64,000 nt of DNA from Actinomycetota bacterium (GTDB lineage: Bacteria > Actinomycetota > Thermoleophilia > Solirubrobacterales > Solirubrobacteraceae): positions 372,001 to 436,000 of the forward strand of contig VAXW01000002.1 of the NCBI GenBank assembly GCA_005884115.1, given 5' to 3'. How positions within the stretch are numbered: position 1 is the stretch's first letter; each line of letters starts with the position of its first letter. Below, piece by piece: positions 50,466 to 59,533 of this stretch. Below the pieces are notes generated by a model, which worked only from the letters and a program-made list of their open reading frames with translations, was not told the origin of the DNA and made no database searches. The translations under genes and the position numbers were made by a program.

Positions 50466-50849
50466 TCAGCTGGCTTGAGCGGCGTGCCCCCGGGTGTACT
50501 CGAGTGCTTCCTCCAGCGTCGGAAGGATCGTGAAGACCCCTTCCATGCCCGACAGCTCAAAGATCTTCAGCACGTTGGGACGCGAGCACACGATCACCAG
50601 CCGCGAGCCCTCGCCCAGCGTCCTGTTGACGGCGACCAGCACGCCCAGCGCAGTCGAGTCCATGAAGGTGGCGCTGGAGAGGTCGACGACCTGATGCTTG
50701 CGACCCGCCTGCAGTGAGTCGACGAGCATCCACTTCAGGCGCGGCGCGGTGGACAGGTCGAGCTCGCCCTCGACAGACACGACGCTCGTCGCGTCGTCGA
50801 TGTCGCGCTGAATGATCCCGAAGTTTGGTGTGCTGGCCTGCACTTTCAA
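50466..50849 (-). CDS. STAS-domain anti-sigma factor antagonist
   Basis: The 127-residue protein has the fold of SpoIIAA-like antagonists: VVSVEGELDLSTAPRLKWML, VVDLSSATFMDSTALGVLVAVNRTL with the phospho-acceptor Ser in DSTAL, and LVIVCSRPNVLKIFELSGMEGVFTI. It is in an operon with the SpoIIE-type phosphatase 9 bp downstream. No anti-sigma kinase or sigma gene is within the window, so the partner is elsewhere. Confidence 0.92.
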   Translation of the reverse strand: MKVQASTPNFGIIQRDIDDATSVVSVEGELDLSTAPRLKWMLVDSLQAGRKHQVVDLSSATFMDSTALGVLVAVNRTLGEGSRLVIVCSRPNVLKIFELSGMEGVFTILPTLEEALEYTRGHAAQAS

Positions 50850-51130
50850 GCCTCTCTTGACTCGCTTGAGGAGCCTCGGCCTGTACGGCGCTCGAGGGTC
50901 GGGTGAGCTGGCTGGTCCTCACCCATTCACCATCACTCTCGGCAACCCTGCCTCGCGACCCCTGCACGGGCCGCGATGATCCAACAGATGTCCAAGATCT
51001 CCAGAAGCGGCGCCCACATCCAACGGCGCCGCGCCGGCCGGGGGGCGATCCGCATATGCTGCTCGCGCCTACACGGACCAGCGCGAGGAGGAGGACTTCA
51101 GATGAGGCGTGGACAAGGGAGGAGAGGGCG

Positions 51131-51484
51131 ATGAGCTACAGGCTCAGCCGCACCGAGGATTGCGAGTCGACGGGCAACTGGCGGCTGGTACGCAGGACGC
51201 TCGGCATGCGAGCCTTCGGAGTCAACGTCGTCGACATCGCCCCCGGCGAGCAGATACCCGAGCACGACGAGCTCGCGCGCGACCAGGAGGAGCTCTTCTA
51301 CGTCGTCGACGGCGAGCCCACGCTCGTCATCGACGGCGAGCCCCACCCGGCCGCCGCCGGGACGTTCGCGCGGGTCGATCCCGAGCACTCGCGCACCGTC
51401 CGCAACGACGGCGCCGAGCCCGCGCGCATGCTCATCGCCTCCGCGCCCCGCTCGAGCGGCTATGAACCGATGGAGTGGGCATGA
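51131..51484 (+). CDS. Cupin-domain protein
   Basis: From ATG 51131 the 117-residue protein is a single cupin: VVDIAPGEQIPEHDELARDQEELFYVVDGEPTLVIDGEPHPAAAGTFARVDPEHSRTVRN. The metal-ligand His/Glu pattern of motif 1 is partly changed (E-H-D-E), so metal binding is uncertain. It is coupled by ATGA to the NTF2-like gene. Substrate unknown. Confidence 0.82.
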   Translation: MSYRLSRTEDCESTGNWRLVRRTLGMRAFGVNVVDIAPGEQIPEHDELARDQEELFYVVDGEPTLVIDGEPHPAAAGTFARVDPEHSRTVRNDGAEPARMLIASAPRSSGYEPMEWA

Positions 51485-51906
51485 GCACCGCCTCAGTCGA
51501 CCTCGCCGAGGTGATCGCCACCTACAACGAGGCGTGGAACGCGCACGACGTGGAGCGCATCGCCACCATGCACGCTCCCGACATGGTGTTCGAGAACCAC
51601 ACCGCCGGCGAGCGCGCCGAGGGCGAGGAGGCGCTGAGACACATCGCGAACATCTTCGCCTCGTGGCCCGACATCGAGTTCAAGACGCGGCGGCTGTACG
51701 TGAGGGAGGACCTCGTCGTTCAGGAGTGGACCGCGAGCGCTACGCACGTCAAGCCGCTCAGCAGGGGCGAGCTGGTTGCGGAGCCGTCTGGCAAGCGCAT
51801 CGAATGGAAGGGCATGGACGTGATCCCCTTCGCGGGCGGCAAGGTCAAGCGCAAGGACGTCTACTCGGACTCGGTCTCGATCCTGCGCCAGGTCGGCCTG
51901 CTCTAG
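51481..51906 (+). CDS. SnoaL-like (NTF2 fold) protein
   Basis: The 141-residue protein has VIATYNEAWNAHDVERIATMHAPDMVFENHTAGE, FASWPDIEFKTRRLYVREDLVVQEWTASATH and IEWKGMDVIPFAGGKVKRKDVYSD, the SnoaL-like polyketide-cyclase pattern. Start ATG 51481 overlaps the cupin stop. The pair may act on the same small molecule. Confidence 0.85.
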   Translation: MSTASVDLAEVIATYNEAWNAHDVERIATMHAPDMVFENHTAGERAEGEEALRHIANIFASWPDIEFKTRRLYVREDLVVQEWTASATHVKPLSRGELVAEPSGKRIEWKGMDVIPFAGGKVKRKDVYSDSVSILRQVGLL

Positions 51907-52048
51907 TTCGCACCAGCCGAGCCTGAGGACGCGCGGCGCGACCGCCAGCGCGAGCGGCTCGCGTCACAGCGAGCAGCGAGCGGATCGTCCGACGAGATAC
52001 TTAGATACAATTTCAGTCAATTGATCTCTCAACCTCGGGAGGCGCGCG

Positions 52049-52906
52049 ATGGAGCTGGATCGAGCAAGCGTGATGTGGCGTTACGCCGGAGATGCGCGCA
52101 TGCTGCCGTTCCTCGGCAGGGCCTTCCTTCTGCAGGCCGCCCATCCGACGATCGCGGCGGGAGTCGCCGACCACTCCAACTTCAAGGTCGACCCCTTCGG
52201 TCGCTTCAAGCGCTCGTGGGGGCTCGTGCTCGACGCTCTCTACGCGGCCGACAGCGAGCGCGTGGCGGCCGAGATCCGGGCCTCGCACAAGCCCATACAG
52301 GGGGTCAGGAGCGACGGCCGGCGCTACACCGCGTTCGAGCCAGAGGCCTACTTCTGGGTGCTGGCCAGCGGGTTTGAGACGATCGTCTCGGCCGCCCAGC
52401 GATTCGGTCGCCCGTTCAACTCCGCGGAGGAGCGCCGCGGATACGAAGAGACGCGCGAGCTTGGCAGACGGCTCGGGCTGCTCGAGCGCGACATGCCCGC
52501 CTCCTACGAGAGCTTCCAGGATTGGTATGCGTGGATGCTCGCCGAGCGCATCGACGACAACCAGACCGTGCGAGACGTGCTCGCGGTGCTCCGCCGCCCG
52601 AGCCCGCCGCGCGGCGTTCCCGCGATCGTGTGGCCGCTGCCGCGTGCGGCCGTGGCGGAGCTCGGCTGGCTTGCGACCGTTGGCACGCTCCCCGCGAGCG
52701 TGCGCGCACGCCTGCGAATCCAATGGAGCGCGATCGACGAGATCCGCCTGCGCGCGATCGCACAGGCGTTCAAGCTGCTGAACGTAGCGCCAGCCAGCCT
52801 GTTCTATCTGCCCCCGGCGCGCCAGGCGTTCAAGCGCCTCGACGCCCACGCCCTCGCAGCCCCGGGCGCCGGCAGCGTGGGCAGCGCGCGGCGAATGGTT
52901 TCGTGA
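52049..52906 (+). CDS. MpaB-like (DUF2236) oxygenase-family protein
   Basis: The 285-residue protein matches DUF2236: RASVMWRYAGDARMLPFLGRAFLLQAAHPTIAAGVADHSNFKVDPFGRFKRS, then ASHKPIQGVRSDGRRYTAFEPEAYFWVLASGFETIV with a heme-type His, and SYESFQDWYAWMLAERI. Family members include latex-cleaving heme oxygenases and fungal MpaB; the substrate here is unknown. The stop overlaps the start of a TetR regulator (GTGA), so it is likely controlled by it. Confidence 0.87.
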   Translation: MELDRASVMWRYAGDARMLPFLGRAFLLQAAHPTIAAGVADHSNFKVDPFGRFKRSWGLVLDALYAADSERVAAEIRASHKPIQGVRSDGRRYTAFEPEAYFWVLASGFETIVSAAQRFGRPFNSAEERRGYEETRELGRRLGLLERDMPASYESFQDWYAWMLAERIDDNQTVRDVLAVLRRPSPPRGVPAIVWPLPRAAVAELGWLATVGTLPASVRARLRIQWSAIDEIRLRAIAQAFKLLNVAPASLFYLPPARQAFKRLDAHALAAPGAGSVGSARRMVS

Positions 52907-53532
52907 GCGACTCGGCGGCGCTGGGCCGGCTCCTGTCCCCAGCCGAGGAGCCTGTCGACGAGTACGCCGAGCGGATCCTCGATGCCGCACGCGACCAGCT
53001 GGTCCAGTTCGGCCTGCGTCGAACCTCGCTCGAAGACATCGCGCGCGCAGCCGAAGTCGGCCGCGCGACCTTGTTTCGGCGCTTCCCCAACAGAGACGCG
53101 CTCATGTCCGCGCTGGCCTCGCGAGAGGCGCAGCGCTGCATCGCCTCCGTCGACGCCCAGGTGAGCTCAATCGACGCCCGTCGCGAGTTCCTCGTCGCCG
53201 GCGCCCTCGCGGTGATCCGCGAGATCACGAGCAACGCGCTGCTTCAGCGCCTCCTGCAGACCGACCCCGAGGAGATGCTCCCGCTGCTGGCCGGCCGAGG
53301 CGCTCCGATCCTCGCGATGGGGCGGGCCTACATCGCCGTTCAGCTCGAGCGCCTGATTGATCAAGGTGGCGTGATGAGTTCCGATTCGCAGGCCATCGCC
53401 GAGGTGCTCGCGCGCCTGGTCCTCTCGCTCGCGCTCAACCCCGAGACCGTCCTCCCGCTCGCCGACGAGGATGCCCTCGAGGCGCTGGTTGGCCGCACGC
53501 TTGCGCCGTTGCTGCTGCCCGAGACGTCCTGA
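52903..53532 (+). CDS. TetR-family transcriptional regulator
   Basis: The 209-residue protein starts at GTG 52903. ERILDAARDQLVQFGLRRTSLEDIARAAEVGRATLFRRFPNRDALMSAL is a TetR HTH (residues 23-70), and the C-terminal ligand domain is helical. It is translated with the MpaB-like gene and probably regulates it. Confidence 0.92.
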   Translation: MSDSAALGRLLSPAEEPVDEYAERILDAARDQLVQFGLRRTSLEDIARAAEVGRATLFRRFPNRDALMSALASREAQRCIASVDAQVSSIDARREFLVAGALAVIREITSNALLQRLLQTDPEEMLPLLAGRGAPILAMGRAYIAVQLERLIDQGGVMSSDSQAIAEVLARLVLSLALNPETVLPLADEDALEALVGRTLAPLLLPETS

Positions 53533-53600
53533 GCGCGCACCGAGAAGGCGCAGGCTGGGCGTCGAGGGACGCGCGCTGTAGCTGCTGCCAGACTGCTCCC

Positions 53601-54308
53601 GTGCGTGTGCTGGCGATCGTGCACGAAGCGAGCGCTCCTCCCGGCGTGTTCGCCGACGCTGCTCGGACCCACGGCGCCGCGCTCGAGGAGTGGCACATCG
53701 CGAACGGCAGCTCGGCGCCGGGCGACGCGCGCGAGTACGACGCGGTGATCAGCCTCGGCGGGGCGATGCACCCGGATCAAGAGGACAGCCACCCATGGCT
53801 CGTGCAGGAGAAGCTGCTCCTGCGCGAGCTACTCGACACGGGTACGCCGCTGCTCGGGGTATGCCTCGGCGCACAGCTCTTGGCCGACGCCGCCGGCGCG
53901 CCCGCGCGCAGGGCTCAGGCGCCCGAGATCGGCTGGATCGAATTGGACCTGACGGCGGCTGCGGCCAGCGATCCGCTGCTCTCGTCCCTCCCCTCGCGCT
54001 TCAGTGCGTTTGCCTGGCACAGCTACATCTGCCCGCTGCCCCCCCGCGCGACGGCGCTCGCCCACAGCGCGGCCTGCCTGCAGGCGTTCCGCGCTGGCGA
54101 GCAGGCGTGGGGTATCCAGTTCCACGCCGAGGTCACGCGCGAGGACGCCGAGGGCTGGATCGAGGACTTCCGCAGCGATCCCGACGTGCTCGAGCTGCCT
54201 CTCGACTGGCAGCAGCTGCGCGCGAAGACGCGTGCCTCGATCGGCCCGTGGAACGAGCTCGGCCGCGGCATCTGCCGGCGCTTCCTCGACGCGGCTACTC
54301 GGGCGTGA
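53601..54308 (+). CDS. Class I glutamine amidotransferase-like protein
   Basis: The 235-residue protein has YDAVISLGGAMHPDQED, the nucleophile elbow GTPLLGVCLGAQLLADAAG with Cys near residue 93, and GIQFHAEVTRED with the catalytic His, so the triad is complete. Such enzymes hydrolyse gamma-glutamyl amides. Its position, convergent with and overlapping by 14 bases the end of a glutamine-synthetase-like/aldehyde-dehydrogenase operon, suggests release of a gamma-glutamyl group in that pathway. Confidence 0.87.
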   Translation: MRVLAIVHEASAPPGVFADAARTHGAALEEWHIANGSSAPGDAREYDAVISLGGAMHPDQEDSHPWLVQEKLLLRELLDTGTPLLGVCLGAQLLADAAGAPARRAQAPEIGWIELDLTAAAASDPLLSSLPSRFSAFAWHSYICPLPPRATALAHSAACLQAFRAGEQAWGIQFHAEVTREDAEGWIEDFRSDPDVLELPLDWQQLRAKTRASIGPWNELGRGICRRFLDAATRA

Positions 54309-55041
54309 GATACGCGGCCGAGAGCCCGCCGTCGACGAGAAACGTCGACGCCGTGACATACGAGGAGTCCTCGCTCGCGAGAAACAGCGCCGCGCGGGCG
54401 ATCTCGCTCGCGTGCGCGAAGCGCCCCATCGGGATGTGGACGAGTCTTCGCGCAGCCCGCTCGGGATCGCTCGCAAACAGCTCGCGCAGCAGCGGCGTGT
54501 CGACAGGGCCCGGGCACAGCGCGTTGACGCGCACGCCGCGGCGCGCGAACTCCACGCCGAGCTCCCGCGAGAGCGACAGCACGCCCCCCTTGGCGGCGGT
54601 GTAGGAGATCTGCGAGACCGCCGCCCCCATCACGGCGACGAACGAGGCCGCGTTGATCACCGAGCCCCCGCCCGCATCGAGCAGGTGCGGGATGCCGTGC
54701 TTGCAGCACAGAAAGACGCTGCGCAGGTTCGCGTCCTGGACACGCTGCCACACCTCGGACGGGGTCTCGAGCACGGACGCGTCCTCGCCGGGGTTGATTC
54801 CGGCGTTGTTGAACAGGACATCGACGCGGCCGAACTCCTCGCGCGCGCGTATATACATCGAGCGCACCTGCTCCTCGTCGCTGACGTCAACCTGCAGCGA
54901 AAGTGCGCCCTCGGCGCCCTCGCGCAGGTCGACGCCCATCACGATCGCGCCCTCGGCCGCGAACTGCCGCGCCGTCTCTGCGCCGATGCCGCTGGCGGCA
55001 CCGGTGATCACGCACACCTTGTCCTGGAGGCGGCCGCTCAT
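54295..55041 (-). CDS. Short-chain dehydrogenase/reductase
   Basis: The 248-residue enzyme has VCVITGAASGIGAETAR, VDVSDEEQV, LFNNAGINPGE, the catalytic Ser in VINAASFV, SYTAAKGG (Y-x-x-x-K) and CPGPVDTPLL. It is a classical SDR. ATG overlaps the aldehyde dehydrogenase stop (TGATG), so it is the last gene of the four-gene operon and probably oxidises an alcohol intermediate. Confidence 0.92.
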   Translation of the reverse strand: MSGRLQDKVCVITGAASGIGAETARQFAAEGAIVMGVDLREGAEGALSLQVDVSDEEQVRSMYIRAREEFGRVDVLFNNAGINPGEDASVLETPSEVWQRVQDANLRSVFLCCKHGIPHLLDAGGGSVINAASFVAVMGAAVSQISYTAAKGGVLSLSRELGVEFARRGVRVNALCPGPVDTPLLRELFASDPERAARRLVHIPMGRFAHASEIARAALFLASEDSSYVTASTFLVDGGLSAAYLTPE

Positions 55042-56402
55042 CAGGCCGCCTGCGTGGCGTAGAAGACGTTCTTGGTCTCCGTATACTGCTCGGCCGCGTC
55101 CGGTCCAAGCTCGCGCCCGTAGCCAGACTGCTTGAAACCGCCGAAGGGGGTGCCGACGCGAACGGAGGTGTTCGAGTTGATCGACAGCACGCCCGTCTCG
55201 AGCGCTCGCGCGACACGCAGCGCCTTCGCGCCGTCGCTCGTCCAGATGGATCCCGACAGCCCGTAGATGGTGTCGTTGGCGAGCGAGACCGCCTCGCTCT
55301 CATCAGCGAACGGGATCACGCATGCCACGGGACCGAAGATCTCCTCGCGAGCGGCTCGGTCGCTGTTGGAAACCGGGGCGAGGACCGTCGGCGGATACCA
55401 GTAGCCGGGTCCGCTCGGGGCGGTGCCGCGGATCGCGACGGGGGCACCGTCGGGGACGAACGAGGCGACGGCCTCGCGCTGGCCGGCGGATATGAGCGGT
55501 CCCATCTCGCTGGCCTCGTCCAGCGGGTCGCCGACGCGCAGCGACGAGACCGCGGCCTCCAGCCTCTCGAGAAAGGGCTCGAGTGCCGAGCGCTCGACGA
55601 GAATCCGCGACCGCGCACAGCAGTCCTGCCCCGCGTTGCCGAACACGGCAGCGGGTGCCGCCGCCGCGGACCGCTCGAGATCGGCGTCAGCGAAGACCAC
55701 GTTGGCCGACTTGCCACCGAGCTCGAGCGTCAGGCGCTTGATCGTGGCGGCCGCTCCCTGGGCTATCTGGCGACCGACCTCCGTCGAGCCCGTGAAGGCG
55801 ACCTTGGCCACGTCGGGATGCTCGACCAGGCGCTTGCCGCACACGCTGCCGGGGCCCGCCACGACGTTCAAGACGCCCTCCGGCAGCCCCGCTTCGAGCC
55901 CGATCTGCTCCAGCCGCAGAGCCGTCAGCGGCGTGAGCTCGGCGGGCTTGAGCACGACCGTGTTCCCCGCCGCCAGCGCCGGCGCCACCTTCCAGGAGGC
56001 GATCAGCAGGGGAAAGTTCCAGGGGACGATCACCCCGACCACCCCCAGCGGCTCGCGAAAGGTCATGTCCACGCCCCCCTCGACCGGGATCGTTTGGCCG
56101 AACAGCCTCTGCGGCGCTGCGGCGTAGTAGCTGAACACATCCACGACCATCTCGATCTCGCCACGGGCGTCACGGATCGGCTTGCCGGCGTTTCGCGCCT
56201 CGAGCTGTGCGAGCTCTGAGACGCTGCGCAAGAGCTCTCCGGCCAGGCGCTGCAGCAGCGTCGAGCGCTCGCGCGGGGGGAGCGGGCGCCAGCTCGACAG
56301 CGCCCGCTTGGCGGCGCCGACGGCCGCGTCCACCTCCTCCACGCCGCCCCGCGGGACCTGCGCCATCACCTCTTCGGTCGCCGGTTCGACGACGGAGATC
56401 AT
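55041..56402 (-). CDS. Aldehyde dehydrogenase
   Basis: The 453-residue enzyme starts at ATG 56402, overlapping the ligase stop by ATGA; a longer frame to 56540 is shadow. It has PWNFPLLIASWKVAPALAAGNTVVLKP, FTGSTEVGRQIAQG, ELGGKSANVVFADADLE with the catalytic Glu, GNAGQDCCARSRILVE with the catalytic Cys, and FGPVACVIPFADESEAV and TPFGGFKQSGYGRELG. It is NAD(P)-dependent and probably oxidises a gamma-glutamyl-aminoaldehyde or a related aldehyde. Confidence 0.94.
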   Translation of the reverse strand: MISVVEPATEEVMAQVPRGGVEEVDAAVGAAKRALSSWRPLPPRERSTLLQRLAGELLRSVSELAQLEARNAGKPIRDARGEIEMVVDVFSYYAAAPQRLFGQTIPVEGGVDMTFREPLGVVGVIVPWNFPLLIASWKVAPALAAGNTVVLKPAELTPLTALRLEQIGLEAGLPEGVLNVVAGPGSVCGKRLVEHPDVAKVAFTGSTEVGRQIAQGAAATIKRLTLELGGKSANVVFADADLERSAAAAPAAVFGNAGQDCCARSRILVERSALEPFLERLEAAVSSLRVGDPLDEASEMGPLISAGQREAVASFVPDGAPVAIRGTAPSGPGYWYPPTVLAPVSNSDRAAREEIFGPVACVIPFADESEAVSLANDTIYGLSGSIWTSDGAKALRVARALETGVLSINSNTSVRVGTPFGGFKQSGYGRELGPDAAEQYTETKNVFYATQAA

Positions 56403-57790
56403 CCGCGCTCGAACATGCGGCGCCTCTCGTAGTCCGTGACCACCTGGTCGAACAGGCGCTGCTCGGTGCGGCCGTAGTTGAGATAGTGGCGCCAGACCTC
56501 CTCGCCGAAGGCGGCGCGGGCGAAGTCGCTGCCCTCCCACAGCTCGACCGCCTCGCGCAGGCTCGATGGGAATGCTTCGGCGCCCGCCGCCTCATACGCG
56601 TTGCCGACGAGCTCGGGACCTGGATCGCTGCCGCGCTCGATCCCGTCGAGCCCCGCCGCGAGCAGCGCCGCGTAGCCGAGATAGGGATTCACGTCGGCCC
56701 CCGGGATGCGGCACTCGACCCGTCGCGATTGCCCGTGCCCGACGATGCGAAAGCCGCAGGTGCGGTTGTCGCGCCCCCATGAGATCGACGTCGGCGCCCA
56801 GCTCTCAGTCGCATAGCGCTTGTAGGAGTTGATCGAGGGGGCGACGAACAGGGCGAGCTCGCGGATGCGCGCGCGCAGTCCGCCGAGGTAGTGGCGGAAC
56901 ACATCCGTCTCCTCCTCTCCCTCGACGAACGCGCTGCCGCCGTCGGAGGTGCCGACGAGGCTCGAGTGGATGTGGCAGGAGCTGCCGATGTCTTTCTCCG
57001 AGGGCTTGGCCATGAAGGTGGCCGACACCCCGTTCAAAAACGCGATCTCCTTGACGCCGTTCTTGTAGATCGTGTGGCGGTCGGCCGAAGTGATGGCATC
57101 CGCGTAGCGGGTGTTGACCTCGTGCTGCCCGTACCACGCCTCGCCCTTTGAGAACTCGATCGGGATGCCCGCGCCCTGCATGCCGCGACGGATCGCGCCC
57201 AGATACTGCTCGTCCATGGTCGTGGCCAGCACGTGGTAGTCGAGGATGTAGGGGATCGTCGGGGTCAGATCGCGGTAGTCGCGCTCGTGCGCCTCCGCGT
57301 AGCTCTGCTTGTAGAGATAGAACTCGAGCTCGGAGGCGAACAGCGGCGCGTAGCCGAGCTCGTGGGCTCGCTCGTACTGCGCGATCAGCACCTGCCGAGG
57401 CGAGGGCTTCACGGGCGAGCCGTCGTGGCCTACGACGTCGCAGAGCACCAGCGCCGTGCGGTCGAGCCACGGCACGCGGCGCAGCGTCGAGATGTCGGGC
57501 GCGATGCCGAAGTCGCCGTAGCCCTGCTCCCAGTTGGCCAAGTCGTAGCCGGGCACCGGCTCCATCTCCATGTCCAGCGCGAGCAGGTAGTTGCAGCCCT
57601 CCACCCCATGATCGGTGACCTGGTCGAGGAAGTAGCCAACCTCGATCCGCTTGCCGAACAGCCGCCCTTGCATGTCGGTGAAGGCCGTGACGACAGTGTC
57701 GACCGTGCCCGCCTGCGCCTCGCTGTCGAGCTCCTGCAGCGAGAGCATCCCGGCGACCGCGCCAGGGCCGCCGGGTCGTGGTGCGCTCAT
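56399..57790 (-). CDS. Glutamine-synthetase-like gamma-glutamyl ligase
   Basis: The 463-residue protein has the GS beta-grasp N terminus (TAFTDMQGRLFGKRIEVGYFLDQV) and catalytic domain: ASELEFYLY (metal Glu), GEAWYGQHEVNTRYA, SSCHIHSSLVGT with the catalytic-site His, RYATESWAPTSISWGRDNRTCGFRI and VECRIPGADVNPYLGYAALLAAGLDGIERG. It belongs to the GlnA3/PuuA-like group rather than the nitrogen-assimilating GlnA, since the adenylylation loop is absent. It probably couples glutamate to an amine imported by the permease. Confidence 0.9.
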   Translation of the reverse strand: MSAPRPGGPGAVAGMLSLQELDSEAQAGTVDTVVTAFTDMQGRLFGKRIEVGYFLDQVTDHGVEGCNYLLALDMEMEPVPGYDLANWEQGYGDFGIAPDISTLRRVPWLDRTALVLCDVVGHDGSPVKPSPRQVLIAQYERAHELGYAPLFASELEFYLYKQSYAEAHERDYRDLTPTIPYILDYHVLATTMDEQYLGAIRRGMQGAGIPIEFSKGEAWYGQHEVNTRYADAITSADRHTIYKNGVKEIAFLNGVSATFMAKPSEKDIGSSCHIHSSLVGTSDGGSAFVEGEEETDVFRHYLGGLRARIRELALFVAPSINSYKRYATESWAPTSISWGRDNRTCGFRIVGHGQSRRVECRIPGADVNPYLGYAALLAAGLDGIERGSDPGPELVGNAYEAAGAEAFPSSLREAVELWEGSDFARAAFGEEVWRHYLNYGRTEQRLFDQVVTDYERRRMFERG

Positions 57791-57797
57791 CGCGCGC

Positions 57798-59441
57798 TTA
57801 CTCCGCGCCGCCGCCGAGCGCGGGGGCGGGAGGCGCCTCGGGCGGCGCCTCGATCACGCGTCCGAGCTCGTCCGTGTCGATCGTGCGGACCGGTCCGGTG
57901 TAGCGGTTCTTGGCCGAAATCCACCACCAGATCCCCACGAGCAGCCCGATCACGAGGACCAGCGGCGCGTAGTTGAACGATTCGAATTTGAAGTCGCCTT
58001 TCCACGGCACGCCCGCGGGCACGGTTGGGATGTCGAGCGCGTAGACGACGAGCACGACGAAGGCGATCGCGCCCACGTTTACCCATTTGTAGTGGCGTCC
58101 CAGCGTCCACGGCCCGGGCTCGAAGCGGTCGCCCATGCGCAGGCGCAGGAACACCGGGATGATGTAGGCGAGGTACAGGCCGACGGTGCAGATCGCCGTG
58201 ATCGCGAAGTACGCCCACGGGAAGCCGACCTTGTTGCCGAAGTACGCCGGGATCGTGATGATCAGCGCCGCGATCGAGGATGCGAGCACCGCGAACATCG
58301 GCACGCGCTGCACGTTCAGGCGCCGGAACAGCGCCCAGCCCGGCATGCCGCGGTCGCGAGAGAAGGCGTACCAGGTGCGCGAGCAGCTGGTCAGACCGGC
58401 GGCGCCGCAGAAGAGCTGGCCGACCGTGCAGATCAACAGCACCGCCTTGGCCGCGGCCGAGGTGAGAGCCGTCTCGATGACCGGGATCGAGCCACCGCCT
58501 TTTTCTGTGATAGCCGGCACGTTGGTCGCAGCGAACACCAGGGCGAGCAGCACCGCCCAACCGGCGATCGCCGAGAAGAACACCGAGCGCCAAACACCCT
58601 TGGCCGCGCCGAGCGCGGCGCCGCGCGTCTCCTCGGCCGTGTGCGCGGACGCGTCATACCCGGTCTGCGTGTACATCGTCAGGATGAAGCCGATCGGCAG
58701 CACGTACAGCCAGTAGAACGCCCCGCTGAAATGGCCTCCGTGGAAGCCGGTGTTGTTGAAGCGGTGACCGAACACGAAGCCCGCGTCCTGGTGGTGTGAG
58801 GGCACGAGCGCGAGCAGCAGGATGATCGTCAGGACGCCCAGCACGTGCCAGCCGACAGAGACGTTGTTGAAGATCGCCAGCAGCCGGTCGGCGAAGATGT
58901 TCACGAGCGTGTATCCGATCAGGATGATCAGGAACAGCACCCACGTCGCGTGCAGGGCATGCGACGGGCTGGGGGCGGTGAAGTCGAAGCCGAAGACCTT
59001 GACTCCGTAGAGGCTGAGCGTCGCGAACAGGAACTGCGCCGCCCCGTATCCGACGCCCGCGACGATGCCGACGAGGCCCACGATGTTGAACCAGCCGGTG
59101 ATCCAGCTCCAGCCCTTGCCGCCGAGCTTGGCCGCCCACCAGTAGGGACCCCCCGCGGTAGGCATCGCCGAGGTCAACTCGGCCATCGAGACCGCGACAA
59201 GCAGCACGAAACAGCACAGCACCGGCCAACCGATCGAGATCCCTATGGGTCCGCCCGCGGTCCACGCGAACGAGAAGTTCGTGAAGCAGCCGGCGAGAAC
59301 CGAGATGATCGTGAACGAGATCGCAAAGTTGGTGAAGCCGCTCCACGCGCGGGTCAGCTCCTGCTTGTAGCCGAGGTGTGCGAGCTGGCGCTCGTCCTCA
59401 CCCATCGTTCCCGGCGCGGCCCCTACTGGTGTCTCCCCCAC
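57798..59441 (-). CDS. APC-family amino acid/polyamine permease
   Basis: The 547-residue protein has twelve or more transmembrane segments and the APC signature: SFAWTAGGPIGISIGWPVLCCFVLLVAVSMAELTSAMPTAGGPYWWAAKLGG, TGWFNIVGLVGIVAGVGYG, and YDASAHTAEETRGAALGAAKGVWRSVFFSAI. It is the first gene of the operon; the ligase follows after 7 bp. The probable substrate is the amine or amino acid catabolised by the next genes. A divergent FAD oxidoreductase shares its 92-bp promoter region. Confidence 0.92.
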   Translation of the reverse strand: MGETPVGAAPGTMGEDERQLAHLGYKQELTRAWSGFTNFAISFTIISVLAGCFTNFSFAWTAGGPIGISIGWPVLCCFVLLVAVSMAELTSAMPTAGGPYWWAAKLGGKGWSWITGWFNIVGLVGIVAGVGYGAAQFLFATLSLYGVKVFGFDFTAPSPSHALHATWVLFLIILIGYTLVNIFADRLLAIFNNVSVGWHVLGVLTIILLLALVPSHHQDAGFVFGHRFNNTGFHGGHFSGAFYWLYVLPIGFILTMYTQTGYDASAHTAEETRGAALGAAKGVWRSVFFSAIAGWAVLLALVFAATNVPAITEKGGGSIPVIETALTSAAAKAVLLICTVGQLFCGAAGLTSCSRTWYAFSRDRGMPGWALFRRLNVQRVPMFAVLASSIAALIITIPAYFGNKVGFPWAYFAITAICTVGLYLAYIIPVFLRLRMGDRFEPGPWTLGRHYKWVNVGAIAFVVLVVYALDIPTVPAGVPWKGDFKFESFNYAPLVLVIGLLVGIWWWISAKNRYTGPVRTIDTDELGRVIEAPPEAPPAPALGGGAE

Positions 59442-59533
59442 AGTTGCCTCCTCAGGTTCGCGTCACTCTCACTTTGCCAATGGTGTGATCATCCAACCTA
59501 TGGACACGGCGACCATACGCCCGCGCGCGCACG

